Shown here one piece after another: positions 1 to 7,607 of a stretch of DNA of 27,672 nucleotides. The notes under the pieces are model-generated. The model worked only from the letters and a program-made list of their open reading frames with translations. It ran no database searches and had not been told where the DNA came from. Every line of letters starts with the position of its first letter. Within the stretch, counting starts at the first letter, position 1. The stretch is from an uncultured Lachnospiraceae bacterium. GTDB taxonomy: Bacteria; Bacillota; Clostridia; Lachnospirales; Lachnospiraceae. The stretch covers positions 10,203-37,874 of the forward strand of contig CAJUDX010000029.1 of the NCBI GenBank assembly GCA_910584785.1, read 5' to 3'. The translations under genes and the position numbers were made by a program.

Positions 1-54
1 ATCGTTTGCTTTTCTAATGTCCTCAACGTTTGCTGTGTCAACAAAAAATCTCAT
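1..54 (-). CDS. Transaldolase / fructose-6-phosphate aldolase-like protein, N-terminus only (cut by window edge)
   Basis: Only 18 codons are visible; they read MRFFVDTANVEDIRKAND. The MxFFVDTAN(V/I)EEIRKA opening is the first beta-strand of small transaldolases and fructose-6-phosphate aldolases (TalC/FSA family), where the Asp binds at the Schiff-base active site. A ribosome binding site (GGAGGA, 59-64) precedes the ATG at 54. The gene lies downstream of split transketolase genes and a sugar ABC transporter on the same strand, which fits a role in non-oxidative pentose phosphate chemistry or in cleaving a ketose phosphate. Whether it is a true transaldolase or an aldolase cannot be told from the fragment. 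It appears to have its own promoter at 99-127. Confidence 0.8.
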   Translation of the reverse strand, partial: MRFFVDTANVEDIRKAND

Positions 55-98
55 GATTTCCTCCATTCTATGTATAAAAAATAATGATTGACAACTGT

Positions 99-127
99 AT
101 CATACCTGCTTAGCCAGGATAAGTCAA
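99..127 (-). promoter_or_regulatory. Sigma-A promoter for the transaldolase-like gene
   Basis: Read on the minus strand: a -35 box TTGACT (122-127), a 17-nt spacer and a -10 box TATGAT (99-104). The expected start of transcription is about 40 nt before the ATG at 54. The aldolase-like gene can therefore be made independently of the upstream operon. The spacer has the string AAGCAGG close to the -10 box, as does the promoter at 2366-2394. Confidence 0.6.
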
Positions 128-161
128 GCGTGTTTCTTGACCTGTTTTCTTTACTTGTAAT

Positions 162-557
162 TTAGGCAAGTCCTCTTACCGCTGCAATCTGCGCTTCATC
201 CAGGTTAAGGATATCGCTGTTGTCCATAGAAGTGTTGGAATCTTCAATCAGGATCATCTTGGTATCCTTCTGGGTAATGGTGTTGTGCCAGAGGGTAGCC
301 GGGATATTGTAAACCTTATCCTTTTCCATCTTAACTGCGCTAAATTCCAACCCATTTTCGGTTTCGTTGGCATAAACCAGAGTGCAGGCGCCTTCAACCA
401 GGACAAACAGTTCGTCGGTTAAGTTATGCCGCTCCAGGCAGTCAATGCCCGTAACGTCATTTGCCGGCTTCCAGTTTTTAATTCCTACCGTCCATTTTTC
501 ATTCTCGAATACTCTCTGCATTCCTTCGCCGGTGAACGCATAATTTAAAATTGTCAT
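162..557 (-). CDS. Small cupin-fold protein, possible sugar isomerase or sugar-binding cupin
   Basis: A 131-residue single-domain protein with the beta-barrel pattern of cupins. Candidate metal or substrate ligands are His44 and Glu49 in the first cupin motif (ERHNLTDELFVLVEG) and His91 in the second (IPATLWHNT). The classical HxH pair of motif 1 is reduced to one His, so metal binding may be atypical. A longer reading begins at 572, but the GGGGGA in that extension sits at the right distance from the ATG at 557 to be the ribosome binding site, so 557 is preferred. It follows the C-terminal transketolase gene by only 23 nt and is certainly co-transcribed. Cupins in sugar operons are often epimerases, isomerases or unknown; no reaction can be assigned here. 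Confidence 0.75.
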   Translation of the reverse strand: MTILNYAFTGEGMQRVFENEKWTVGIKNWKPANDVTGIDCLERHNLTDELFVLVEGACTLVYANETENGLEFSAVKMEKDKVYNIPATLWHNTITQKDTKMILIEDSNTSMDNSDILNLDEAQIAAVRGLA

Positions 558-580
558 CTTCGTTTCCCCCATGTTTAGAA

Positions 581-1507
581 TTACTTAAGCAGCTCTTTCG
601 CTTTTACTGCAATATTCTCTGCGGTCAGTCCGTATTGTTCAAATAACTGTTCCGGCTTTCCTGACTTGCCAAACTTGTCCTGAATGCCAACCATGGCAAA
701 CTTTGCACCGTTTTCGCCGGCAAGAACTTCGGCAACGGCGCTTCCCAGACCGCCGAGCACGGAATGTTCCTCTGCGGTAACGATGGCCTTGCAGGTCTTG
801 TTCATCTTTAAGATAATATCCTTATCGATGGGCTTAATGGTGTGCATATTGACCACGGCTGTGCTGATACCCTCGGCTTCTAATGCCTTTGCCGCTTCTA
901 ATGCCTTGGGAATCATCAGTCCGCAGGAAATGAGGCAGACATCGGTTCCCTCCTTCATTACGTTGGCCTTGCCGGGAACAAACGGGGTATCTTCAGTCGT
1001 CACATCCTCGCAGACCGGACGTGCCACGCGGATATAGACCGGACCGTCAATCTCTGCTGCTGCCATCACTGCTTTTTCAGTTTCTGCCGGATCGCAGGGA
1101 ACAAAGATGGTCATGTGCGGAAGAGAGCGCATCAGGGCAATATCTTCAATCGACTGGTGGCTTCCGCCGTCCTCGCCTACACTAAGTCCCGAATGGGAAA
1201 AACCAAACTTAACATTGCAGTTGGTATAGCAAATCGAGTTGCGCACCTGCTCAAATGCACGTCCTGCACCAAACAGGGCAAAGGTGCTGATATACGGAAT
1301 AAATCCGGTGTGGGCAAATCCTGCTGCCGCACACGTCATATTTGCCTCTGCAATTCCCATATTAAAATGGCGCTCCGGGAATTTCTCTTTAAATAAACAG
1401 GTCTGTGTAGCATGTGCCAGGTCGGCGTCTAAAACTACAACCTTATCGTTCTTCTCACCTAATTTTGCCAGGGCTTCCCCATAAGCAACGCGCAATGATT
1501 TTCCCAT
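581..1507 (-). CDS. Transketolase, C-terminal subunit (Pyr + TKC domains)
   Basis: This 308-residue protein is the second half of a transketolase split into two genes. It carries the pyrimidine-binding domain, with the catalytic Glu of GIAEANM (Glu54) that activates the thiamine diphosphate aminopyrimidine, the conserved GLSVGEDGGSHQ loop, and a C-terminal transketolase domain from about residue 190. It works with the N-terminal subunit encoded immediately upstream; the stop of that gene (1509) and this start (1507) are separated by a single base, so translation is probably coupled. The enzyme transfers two-carbon ketol units between sugar phosphates. Split transketolases are common in Clostridia and archaea. 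Its place in a sugar-transport operon suggests a substrate-specific paralogue, though a housekeeping role is not excluded. Confidence 0.95.
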   Translation of the reverse strand: MGKSLRVAYGEALAKLGEKNDKVVVLDADLAHATQTCLFKEKFPERHFNMGIAEANMTCAAAGFAHTGFIPYISTFALFGAGRAFEQVRNSICYTNCNVKFGFSHSGLSVGEDGGSHQSIEDIALMRSLPHMTIFVPCDPAETEKAVMAAAEIDGPVYIRVARPVCEDVTTEDTPFVPGKANVMKEGTDVCLISCGLMIPKALEAAKALEAEGISTAVVNMHTIKPIDKDIILKMNKTCKAIVTAEEHSVLGGLGSAVAEVLAGENGAKFAMVGIQDKFGKSGKPEQLFEQYGLTAENIAVKAKELLK

Positions 1508-1508
1508 C

Positions 1509-2309
1509 TTACTCCACCTCCTGCTCGCTTAATGCCTTTTCAAACTGTTCCTTGTTCATCGGGCTGCCGTGCCATCCGAACTGGTTCTCCATAAAGGAAA
1601 CGCCCTTGCCCTTAACGGTATTGCAGCAGATAAATTTAGGCTTTCCTTCTACCGGAGCCTTCAGTGCCTTAATAATGGCGTCGATATCGTGACCGTCAAC
1701 CTCAAAGCACTCAAATCCAAATGCATCAAACTTCTTTACAATATTTCCAAGGCTCATAACCTCATCGTTGCTTCCGTCGATCTGCAAACCATTGTGATCC
1801 AGCATAAAGACCAAATTATCCAGCTTATAATGTGCGGCTGCCATCGCTGCCTCCCATACAAGCCCTTCCTGGCACTCGCCGTCGCCCAGTACTGCATAAA
1901 CTTTATAATCAGCCTTGGCATGCTTTGCTGCCATGGCAAGTCCTAATGCCAGGGAAGCGCCCTGTCCTAAGGAACCTGTATTCATATCAACGCCCGGTGT
2001 CTTGCAGCAGTCCGGATGCCCCTGTAAATGGCTGTCAATCTGACGCAGCCCTGCTAAATCCTCTTTGGGGAAATATCCCAAATCAGCCAGGATTGCATAC
2101 AGGGTGGGGCAGGCATGGCCCTTGCTTAAAACGAAGCGGTCGCGGTTTGGATCTTTGGGATTCTTCGGATCAACTTTCATCACTTCATAGTAAAGTGCCA
2201 TCAGCATTTCCACACAGGACAGGGAGCCGCCCGGATGTCCCGACTGGCAGGCAAAAAGCATTTTTAAAATCTCAGCCCGCAGTTCTTTTGCTTTCTTGTC
2301 ATACTGCAT
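1509..2309 (-). CDS. Transketolase, N-terminal subunit (thiamine diphosphate-binding PP domain)
   Basis: A 266-residue protein equal to the first domain of full-length transketolase. Visible signatures are GHPGGSLS (24-31), SKGHACPTLYA (62-72), the TPGVDMNTGSLGQG segment (104-117), and the thiamine diphosphate/Mg motif GDGECQEG (142-149) ending in Asn173. The ribosome binding site GAGGAGGAAAC sits just before the ATG at 2309. It pairs with the C-terminal subunit encoded next. A 198-nt gap and a good promoter (2366-2394) separate it from the permease gene upstream, so the metabolic genes can be expressed both from the ABC operon and on their own. Confidence 0.95.
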   Translation of the reverse strand: MQYDKKAKELRAEILKMLFACQSGHPGGSLSCVEMLMALYYEVMKVDPKNPKDPNRDRFVLSKGHACPTLYAILADLGYFPKEDLAGLRQIDSHLQGHPDCCKTPGVDMNTGSLGQGASLALGLAMAAKHAKADYKVYAVLGDGECQEGLVWEAAMAAAHYKLDNLVFMLDHNGLQIDGSNDEVMSLGNIVKKFDAFGFECFEVDGHDIDAIIKALKAPVEGKPKFICCNTVKGKGVSFMENQFGWHGSPMNKEQFEKALSEQEVE

Positions 2310-2365
2310 AATGTTTCCTCCTCATCAATTTGATGTACTATTGGAATTACTTGTTTCAATGATAA

Positions 2366-2394
2366 ATCATACCCCTGCTTGGGAATAATTGCAA
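2366..2394 (-). promoter_or_regulatory. Internal sigma-A promoter for the transketolase genes
   Basis: On the minus strand: -35 TTGCAA (2389-2394), 17-nt spacer, -10 TATGAT (2366-2371), about 57 nt before the transketolase start. The gap 2310-2507 holds no gene. The spacer ends in AAGCAGGGG next to the -10 box, resembling the promoter at 99-127. Confidence 0.6.
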
Positions 2395-2507
2395 GTGGTT
2401 TTCCTTGCTTCTTTACTGTATCTGTTTATCTTTTTTGTATCTGCTTTTTGTCCCGCAGCCTTTGCCGCTACCCGGTTGGCTGCCTGTATGTGCAGGAGCA
2501 GTTATTT

Positions 2508-3344
2508 TTAACCCTTTACTGCACCTGCTGTCAGACCTTCAACCAGACGTTTCTGGGCAAAAAAGAACATAATGCACACCGGGATAATAGTGATAATGCC
2601 TCCGGCAGTTAAAAGATCCCACTGTACGCCCAGCTGTCCGATTAAGCTCTTTAAGGCTACCGGAATCGTCCGGCTGGCGGTGTTGGTAAACATCATGGCA
2701 AAGGTGTATTCATTCCACGACTGCATAAAGATGTATACACCCGTTGCAACTAAGGACGGTCCGAGAATCGGAAGGATGATGCGGATAAAGGCCGAGCCGC
2801 GGTTGCAGCCGTCCACTAATGCCGCTTCTTCTAAGGACATCGGAAGGTCGTTTAAAAATCCTAAAAGCAGCCACACCGAGAACGGAATCGTAAAGGTCGT
2901 GTAGGACAGGATTAACGAAGCCGGCGTGTAGAGCAGTCCCATCTTCCGCATAATCGAGTACAGGGGAATCAGCAGAAGTACGGTCGGGAACATATTGTTG
3001 CATAAGAAAATACTCATTAACAACTTTCTTCCCACGAACTGGTAGCGGGAGAAGGCATAGGCCGCCAGGGTAGATGCAGTCAGTGCAACTACGGTTGTCA
3101 GGGAAGCGACAATAAAACTGTTTTTCATCGCCGTTAAAAAGTCCACCGTCGTCGTGAAAAGCTTGGCGTAGGCTTCAAAGGTGATATGCTTTGGCCAGTA
3201 GGTGACAACCGCCCCATACAGTTCATCTTCCGGTTTTACCGAAGTGACAAAGGTCCAGTAAAAGGGAAAGAGGATAAACACCATCAGGAGAACAAGCGGA
3301 AGATAGACAAGTAAAATACGTTTTATACCGGTTTGGTTTTTCAT
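2508..3344 (-). CDS. Carbohydrate ABC transporter permease, MalG type (CUT1)
   Basis: A 278-residue inner-membrane permease with six predicted membrane helices; the first is at about residues 10-30. The EAA loop that docks the ATPase is clear at 173-192 (EEAALVDG followed by LP). Length and motif match the second permease of CUT1 sugar importers. It starts 4 nt after the stop of the MalF-type permease, so the two are translationally coupled. Together with the binding protein they would import a mono- or oligosaccharide, or a polyol, from outside the cell. No ATP-binding subunit is encoded in the cluster; Firmicute CUT1 systems often share one MsmK/MsmX-type ATPase. The substrate cannot be read from this sequence. 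Confidence 0.93.
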   Translation of the reverse strand: MKNQTGIKRILLVYLPLVLLMVFILFPFYWTFVTSVKPEDELYGAVVTYWPKHITFEAYAKLFTTTVDFLTAMKNSFIVASLTTVVALTASTLAAYAFSRYQFVGRKLLMSIFLCNNMFPTVLLLIPLYSIMRKMGLLYTPASLILSYTTFTIPFSVWLLLGFLNDLPMSLEEAALVDGCNRGSAFIRIILPILGPSLVATGVYIFMQSWNEYTFAMMFTNTASRTIPVALKSLIGQLGVQWDLLTAGGIITIIPVCIMFFFAQKRLVEGLTAGAVKG

Positions 3345-3348
3345 CCGT

Positions 3349-4215
3349 TTAACCCTCCTCTTTAAAATTCATCCGCAGATACGGGATGGCAACAACCAAA
3401 AGGCAGAGCGCCAGAATCAAAGCCATCGCCGAGGCATAGCCCAGATCCAGGGCATTACCCTTTTGGTAAACATATACGCTCATGGTCAGTGTTCCAAAAC
3501 GTCCTTCGGTCATGTTAAAGATTACATCCACCGAGTTAGCTACCCAGATAACACGAAGCAGAGCAGTAACAAAAATGGTATTTTTAATCGAAGGAATTGT
3601 TATGTAGGCCAACTTTTGTATCGCTGTAGCTCCGTCAATATCCGCTGCCTCGTACATATCCGTGGACACGCCCTGGAGGGCAGCTAAAAGCATCAGGGCA
3701 AAGAATGGGATTCCCTGCCAGATAATGGTTAAGATAACACTGGGAAAGGCTGTTCCGTCCTGCGAGAGGAAGGGAAGCTTATCCGAAATCAGGTGAAGCT
3801 TCATCAGGATATCATTTAAAACACCCTGGTTGCCGTCGTAAATCCAGCGCCACATTAAGCCGATTAAAACGCCGGGAGTTACCCACGGAATCATGCTGAT
3901 GGCACGGATGGCGCCGCGGCCTTTAAATTCCTGGTTTAAAAGGATAGCAAGAATAAAACCAAAGAGGAACTGGAAGCCTACGCCTGCCACAACCCAGATA
4001 ATGGTTTTAAAGAAGGAAGACTGAAACTTGCTGTCGCCGAAAGCCTCAATGTAGTTGGCTACGCCGTTAAAGGCAATTTCCTTGGGCCGACGAAGGTCGT
4101 AGTTTTGGAAGCTCATGATAATCGCATTCGCTACGGGAACAAAAACCACACAGAGGATAATGAATACCGCCGGAGCAACCAACAGGTATGGCCATATCGA
4201 CCGTTTTTTTACCAT
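3349..4215 (-). CDS. Carbohydrate ABC transporter permease, MalF/UgpA type (CUT1)
   Basis: A 288-residue permease with six predicted membrane helices (first at about 8-35) and an EAA loop at 189-208 (EAADIDG, then IP). It is the first permease partner of the importer. At 288 residues it is the short UgpA-like form, without the extra N-terminal helices of E. coli MalF. Its ribosome binding site (AAAGGGGGAAA) is close to the ATG at 4215. A 126-nt gap containing a 9-bp hairpin separates it from the binding-protein gene upstream, an arrangement that often allows more binding protein than permease to be made. Confidence 0.93.
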   Translation of the reverse strand: MVKKRSIWPYLLVAPAVFIILCVVFVPVANAIIMSFQNYDLRRPKEIAFNGVANYIEAFGDSKFQSSFFKTIIWVVAGVGFQFLFGFILAILLNQEFKGRGAIRAISMIPWVTPGVLIGLMWRWIYDGNQGVLNDILMKLHLISDKLPFLSQDGTAFPSVILTIIWQGIPFFALMLLAALQGVSTDMYEAADIDGATAIQKLAYITIPSIKNTIFVTALLRVIWVANSVDVIFNMTEGRFGTLTMSVYVYQKGNALDLGYASAMALILALCLLVVAIPYLRMNFKEEG

Positions 4216-4242
4216 TAGAAAATTTCCCCCTTTCAGTTTGAT

Positions 4243-4265
4243 GGAGCTGCAGATTTTGCAGCTCC
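4243..4265 (-). other. Intercistronic hairpin between binding-protein and permease genes
   Basis: A perfect 9-bp stem (GGAGCTGCA 4243-4251 / TGCAGCTCC 4257-4265) with a 5-nt loop, in the gap between the solute-binding protein and the first permease. There is no U-run after it on the minus strand, so it is not a typical terminator. An mRNA-stabilising or processing role that raises binding-protein yield is an inference from similar operons. Confidence 0.55.
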
Positions 4266-4341
4266 AGGTTGTAAACGTTTATGATAATAACATGTATAAA
4301 TCTGTGCACGCCAAACGAAGCTAATTTCTTAAGCCTAATGT

Positions 4342-5709
4342 TTATTCATACAAAGCATCCTGCAGGGTCTGCATCGCCGCTTCTGCGGTAAGGCTGCCGC
4401 CTAACGCCTGAGCTACGGTTTCTGGCCAGGTGGTGGAAATCCACTCGGTTGTGGTATCGAGGATCGGAAGGATGCCTGCATAAGGCTGTCCGTCGATCGA
4501 AGCCTTCATAAAGCGGTTATTCTGGAAGAAATCGCCTTCCTGTACGGTCTTGCTTACCGGAACGTTTCCGGTGCCTTCACACCACATCTTTTGCCCTTCA
4601 CCGGTTGCAAGGTAGGAAACCCATTCAAAAGCAGCTTCCTTATTCTGGCAGGATTCAAAGATAACGGTTTCGGTATCGCCCATGGATGTCCACTGACCCT
4701 TGCCGGCAGGGAACGGGAATGCGGATACATCTTCGCCGAAAGTTGCTTCCATATCTGCGGAAGAACCAGTGTGGTGAATGGTCATGGCAGTTAAGCCGGA
4801 CTTAAAGTTTGCAATAATTTCATTAAAGCCGTCGCCTGCTGCGGTTGGAGGAACAAAGCCCTTGGTATAGATGTCGATAAAGTCCTGCATACCCTGTACG
4901 GATTCTGCTGTGGTCATATCCTCAAAGCTGCCGCCGCGTCCGTAAACAAAGCTTCCCCATGGCTCCTGTCCGCCCTTGGCACCACGCATACCAAAGCCGT
5001 AAACATCGGTCTTGCCGTCGCCGTCTTTATCCATCGTACATTTTTCAATGGCAGTTAAGAACTCGTCATAGGTTGTGGGAACTTCCACACCGGCTTCTTC
5101 AAAGATAGAAGGACGGTAGTAAACATATAATACCTGTACATTCCACGGCATAACATAAATCTCATCGGTGCCGCTTGCCTGACGCATAACATCGTACATG
5201 TTTTCGTCAATATCGTCTTTATCTGCCCAGGCATCAATCATCGGAGTTAAGTCCGCTAAAAGATCGTTATTAACAAATAATGGGGTGGAGGTCAGCTTCC
5301 AGGTCGCACAGTCCACATCGCCGCCGCCCATCTTGGCATTAAATAAGTTTTCGGAGTAAGCGCCGCCGTCCCAGGGAGCTTCCTCGCCGACTACGGTAAT
5401 TCCCTTGCCGTTTTCAGCGTTAAACTTGGCAATAATCTCCTGCATTAATGCGGAATAATCGGTGTTGTCTGCCCAGTACTGGAACTTAATCGTAACCGCA
5501 TCGCCGGACGGGGCAGAAGCGTCCTCTTTTGCCTCGGTTGCTGTGGTTTCCCCGCCGTCTGCCGGTGCCGCTGTCGTTTCTGTATTATCGGCTGACGCTG
5601 CTGTGGTCGGTGCAGAGCTTCCTCCGCCGCAGGCAGTAAGAGCGCCGGCACAGGTAAGTGCTGCCAGAGTAACAGCTGCGGTTTTCTTTGCTAACAAACG
5701 TTTTTTCAT
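4342..5709 (-). CDS. Extracellular sugar-binding lipoprotein of ABC importer
   Basis: A 455-residue precursor with a lipoprotein signal peptide: basic start MKKRLLAKK, hydrophobic core, and lipobox LTAC with Cys27 as the acylated residue. A low-complexity Ala/Thr/Glu linker (about 30-70) tethers the mature domain, which has the fold pattern of family 1 solute-binding proteins (ITVKFQYWAD-like opening, Trp-rich ligand region, C-terminal PETVAQALGG). It would capture the sugar outside the membrane and deliver it to the two permeases. Its ATG overlaps the stop of the GntR regulator (ATGA, 5706-5709), so regulator and binding protein are in one transcript. The ligand is not identifiable. Confidence 0.93.
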   Translation of the reverse strand: MKKRLLAKKTAAVTLAALTCAGALTACGGGSSAPTTAASADNTETTAAPADGGETTATEAKEDASAPSGDAVTIKFQYWADNTDYSALMQEIIAKFNAENGKGITVVGEEAPWDGGAYSENLFNAKMGGGDVDCATWKLTSTPLFVNNDLLADLTPMIDAWADKDDIDENMYDVMRQASGTDEIYVMPWNVQVLYVYYRPSIFEEAGVEVPTTYDEFLTAIEKCTMDKDGDGKTDVYGFGMRGAKGGQEPWGSFVYGRGGSFEDMTTAESVQGMQDFIDIYTKGFVPPTAAGDGFNEIIANFKSGLTAMTIHHTGSSADMEATFGEDVSAFPFPAGKGQWTSMGDTETVIFESCQNKEAAFEWVSYLATGEGQKMWCEGTGNVPVSKTVQEGDFFQNNRFMKASIDGQPYAGILPILDTTTEWISTTWPETVAQALGGSLTAEAAMQTLQDALYE

Positions 5710-6419
5710 GTCTTTTCCTCCATTTTTCTAATTTTTAAATCATCTAAGGTTTCCCATAGATGCCGCTCGGCAAGGAACTTTGCTTCCATAACATTGCCGG
5801 TGGCGATAGCGTTGCAGATGCCGGAATGGCTTCTTTTTGCCCGCTTAAAGCTTTCCAGGTTATCGTGGGTGCCCACATGGCTCCGCCGGATGGACTCAAT
5901 GATAATCGGTACGACACGGATCAGGACTTCATTATGACTGCATTCGGCGACAGTTGTGTGAAACTGTACATCCATCTCCGCTGTTTCTGCGCTGTTTACC
6001 TGAAGCTTATCCATCTCTGCAACAAGGCGCTTCAGATTGCTGATGTCCTGGGGGGTGGCACGCTGAACGGCCAGGCCGGCAATCTGAGGTTCAATCAGCA
6101 TACGGGTTTCAAAAAGATTATGGATCAGATTTTCCTGATTGGTAAAATGCAGGCCCAGAGGATCTTCACCGATTCCCGTCCCGGCACTGACGAAGGTTCC
6201 GCTTCCCTGGCGGATAACCACGACATTCTCTGCCCGGAGAAACTTCATCGCTTCCCGCAGGGTAGACCGGCTTACGCTGAATAGTTTGGCCAATTCATTC
6301 TCCGTGGGAAGACGGTCGCCAGGCTTCATGCCCCGCTTAATGATCATCATCTTAACCTTCTGTGCCGTTGCCATGGGGAGCACATCGGCAGGCTGTTGTA
6401 ATGTTACTGTACTGCGCAT
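5706..6419 (-). CDS. GntR-family transcriptional regulator, FadR subfamily
   Basis: A 237-residue DNA-binding protein. The winged helix-turn-helix spans about 15-80 (GDRLPTENELAKLF-SVSRSTLREAMKFL and the wing RQGSGTFVS). The FCD effector domain follows, with the metal/ligand set Asp150, His154, His198 and His220. A longer reading to 6518 exists, but the ATG at 6419 has a perfect AAGGAGG site 5 nt upstream, and the extension resembles no regulator. It is the first gene of the sugar-uptake operon and diverges from the IolE-like operon, so it probably controls both units. FCD regulators usually respond to small organic acids or sugar acids, often releasing DNA when bound. Confidence 0.93.
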   Translation of the reverse strand: MRSTVTLQQPADVLPMATAQKVKMMIIKRGMKPGDRLPTENELAKLFSVSRSTLREAMKFLRAENVVVIRQGSGTFVSAGTGIGEDPLGLHFTNQENLIHNLFETRMLIEPQIAGLAVQRATPQDISNLKRLVAEMDKLQVNSAETAEMDVQFHTTVAECSHNEVLIRVVPIIIESIRRSHVGTHDNLESFKRAKRSHSGICNAIATGNVMEAKFLAERHLWETLDDLKIRKMEEKT

Positions 6420-6539
6420 GAAAAACCTCCTTGAAATAACATAGACAAAAGCCGAACAAAGGGGAAGAATCGTCAAAATGCATGATTTACCCCGGTTTAA
6501 CAATGAATTATTGGTCAAATTGTTTTTGTAACTGGTTTT

Positions 6540-6568
6540 ATCTTAGCACAACGTATGATGTTTGTAAA
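6540..6568 (-). promoter_or_regulatory. Promoter of the GntR-ABC-transketolase operon
   Basis: Minus-strand -35 TTTACA (6563-6568), 17-nt spacer, -10 TAAGAT (6540-6545). The leader to the ATG at 6419 is about 115 nt and includes the segment TTTGACCAATAA, which could hold an operator half-site (TTGGT on the plus strand). Confidence 0.6.
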
Positions 6569-6684
6569 TAGGTTTTTACCATTTTTTTCGATATAATTTT
6601 CATTTTTTTTACAGTTATCGTGGAAAATGCTGGATTTTCTAAGGATTAAGAGGAAAATTCATCTGATGAATTGAAAGATATTTG

Positions 6685-6696
6685 TACCAATTGGTA
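6685..6696. promoter_or_regulatory. Palindromic candidate operator in the divergent region
   Basis: TACCAATTGGTA is a perfect 12-bp palindrome between the two divergent promoters. It is built from the ATTGGT half-site seen in several FadR-subfamily operators, but in an outward arrangement, so assigning it to the neighbouring GntR protein is an inference. A further ATTGGT copy is at about 6510-6515. Confidence 0.4.
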
Positions 6697-6708
6697 TGCC
6701 GGTTTTTA

Positions 6709-6738
6709 TTGACGGGAAAAGAAAAGGGGTTTTATAAT
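6709..6738 (+). promoter_or_regulatory. Promoter of the IolE-like / Gfo-Idh-MocA operon
   Basis: -35 TTGACG (6709-6714), 18-nt spacer, -10 TATAAT (6733-6738), followed after 20 nt by a GAGGAGGAAG ribosome binding site and the ATG at 6770. The palindrome at 6685-6696 lies about 54 nt upstream of the expected start of transcription. Confidence 0.65.
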
Positions 6739-6769
6739 TTTCCTAACAACACAGACGAGGAGGAAGAAT

Positions 6770-7588
6770 ATGGAAAACATAAAGATTGGCTGCCAGACCT
6801 ATCCGTGGAAGATGAACCAGAAACAATTTGCGGGGGATGTGCCCCACATGGTAAAGACGGCAGCCCATGCGGGTTTTCAGGGACTTGAGGCGGAAATTGG
6901 AATGCTGGGCGGGTATTTTGAAAAGCCGGAGATGACCAGGGGGATTTTAGAGAAGCATGGAATACAGCTTGCGGCCCTGGTTCTGCATCAGCCGTGGGAA
7001 GGCGAAGCGGAAAGTAAGGAAGAGGAAGAACTGACCAGAAAGGCTATTTCTTTTTTGAAATTTTTTCCGTTTGCAAAGCTGATGGTTTCACATCATGCAG
7101 GAACAAAAAGCCGGGAAGAAGGAAAAGCACTGCAAAAAAGGAGAGAAAACCTGCTTTCCTGTATGAACCAGGTTGCAGCAAGGGCAGGGGAAGCTGGGAT
7201 TGTTACCTGTTATCATCCGAACTCGGCAAAAAACTCTCTGTTTCGAAATAAAGAAGATTATCAGGTGTTGTTTGCGATGCTGGAAAGAACGGATGTGGGG
7301 TATGCGCCGGATATTGGACATATTGTGAATGGAGGCATGGATGCGCTGGAGATTTTGAAGGCGGCAAGGGGGAAGATCCGGCATGTACATTTTAAGGACA
7401 GGAAAGCGGATGGAGACTGGGCGGTGATGGGCGAAGGGGAGATTGATTATCCTGGCATTGTGCGGTACTTGGAGGAAACAGGGTATGGGGGATGGATTAT
7501 GGTGGAAGATGAGTCGCCGCTGGCTGAGAAAGATTCGGATGGAGTGGTGAGAATGGACGGAGAGTATATGAAGAGATTTTTGCTTTAA
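6770..7588 (+). CDS. IolE-like sugar phosphate isomerase/epimerase family protein (xylose isomerase-like TIM barrel)
   Basis: A 272-residue TIM-barrel protein of the AP endonuclease 2 / xylose isomerase-like superfamily. It opens with the typical IGCQTYPW. Likely metal ligands are Asp181 and His184 (DIGH), His207 (HVHFKD) and Glu247 (MVEDE); YHPNS at 148-152 stands where many relatives have YHNH or a Glu. The segment GEGEIDYPGIVRYLEETGYGG is also characteristic. Relatives include inosose dehydratase, hydroxypyruvate and ketose epimerases, and lyases acting on 3-keto sugars. It heads a two-gene operon with a Gfo/Idh/MocA oxidoreductase, 19 nt upstream of that gene, a pairing used in inositol and 3-keto-glycoside pathways. 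The substrate is unknown. Confidence 0.88.
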   Translation: MENIKIGCQTYPWKMNQKQFAGDVPHMVKTAAHAGFQGLEAEIGMLGGYFEKPEMTRGILEKHGIQLAALVLHQPWEGEAESKEEEELTRKAISFLKFFPFAKLMVSHHAGTKSREEGKALQKRRENLLSCMNQVAARAGEAGIVTCYHPNSAKNSLFRNKEDYQVLFAMLERTDVGYAPDIGHIVNGGMDALEILKAARGKIRHVHFKDRKADGDWAVMGEGEIDYPGIVRYLEETGYGGWIMVEDESPLAEKDSDGVVRMDGEYMKRFLL

Positions 7589-7607
7589 GGAGAAAAAGGA
7601 GAATATC

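Noticed and set aside
684..1037. 117-codon plus-strand frame within the transketolase C-subunit gene
   Set aside because: It lies opposite a clear transketolase subunit with conserved motifs and has no family resemblance.
1832..2311. 159-codon plus-strand frame opposite the transketolase N-subunit
   Set aside because: Antisense to a strongly conserved gene, with a composition that reflects the opposing codons.
5760..6284. 174-codon plus-strand frame opposite the GntR regulator
   Set aside because: Antisense shadow of a regulator with intact helix-turn-helix and FCD residues.
1..6419. Sulfoquinovose (sulfo-transketolase or sulfo-transaldolase) pathway
   Set aside because: Split transketolase plus a transaldolase-like gene recalls it, but no sulfoquinovosidase, sulfolactaldehyde reductase or sulfonate exporter is visible. 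Not excluded, since the cluster is cut at the window edge.
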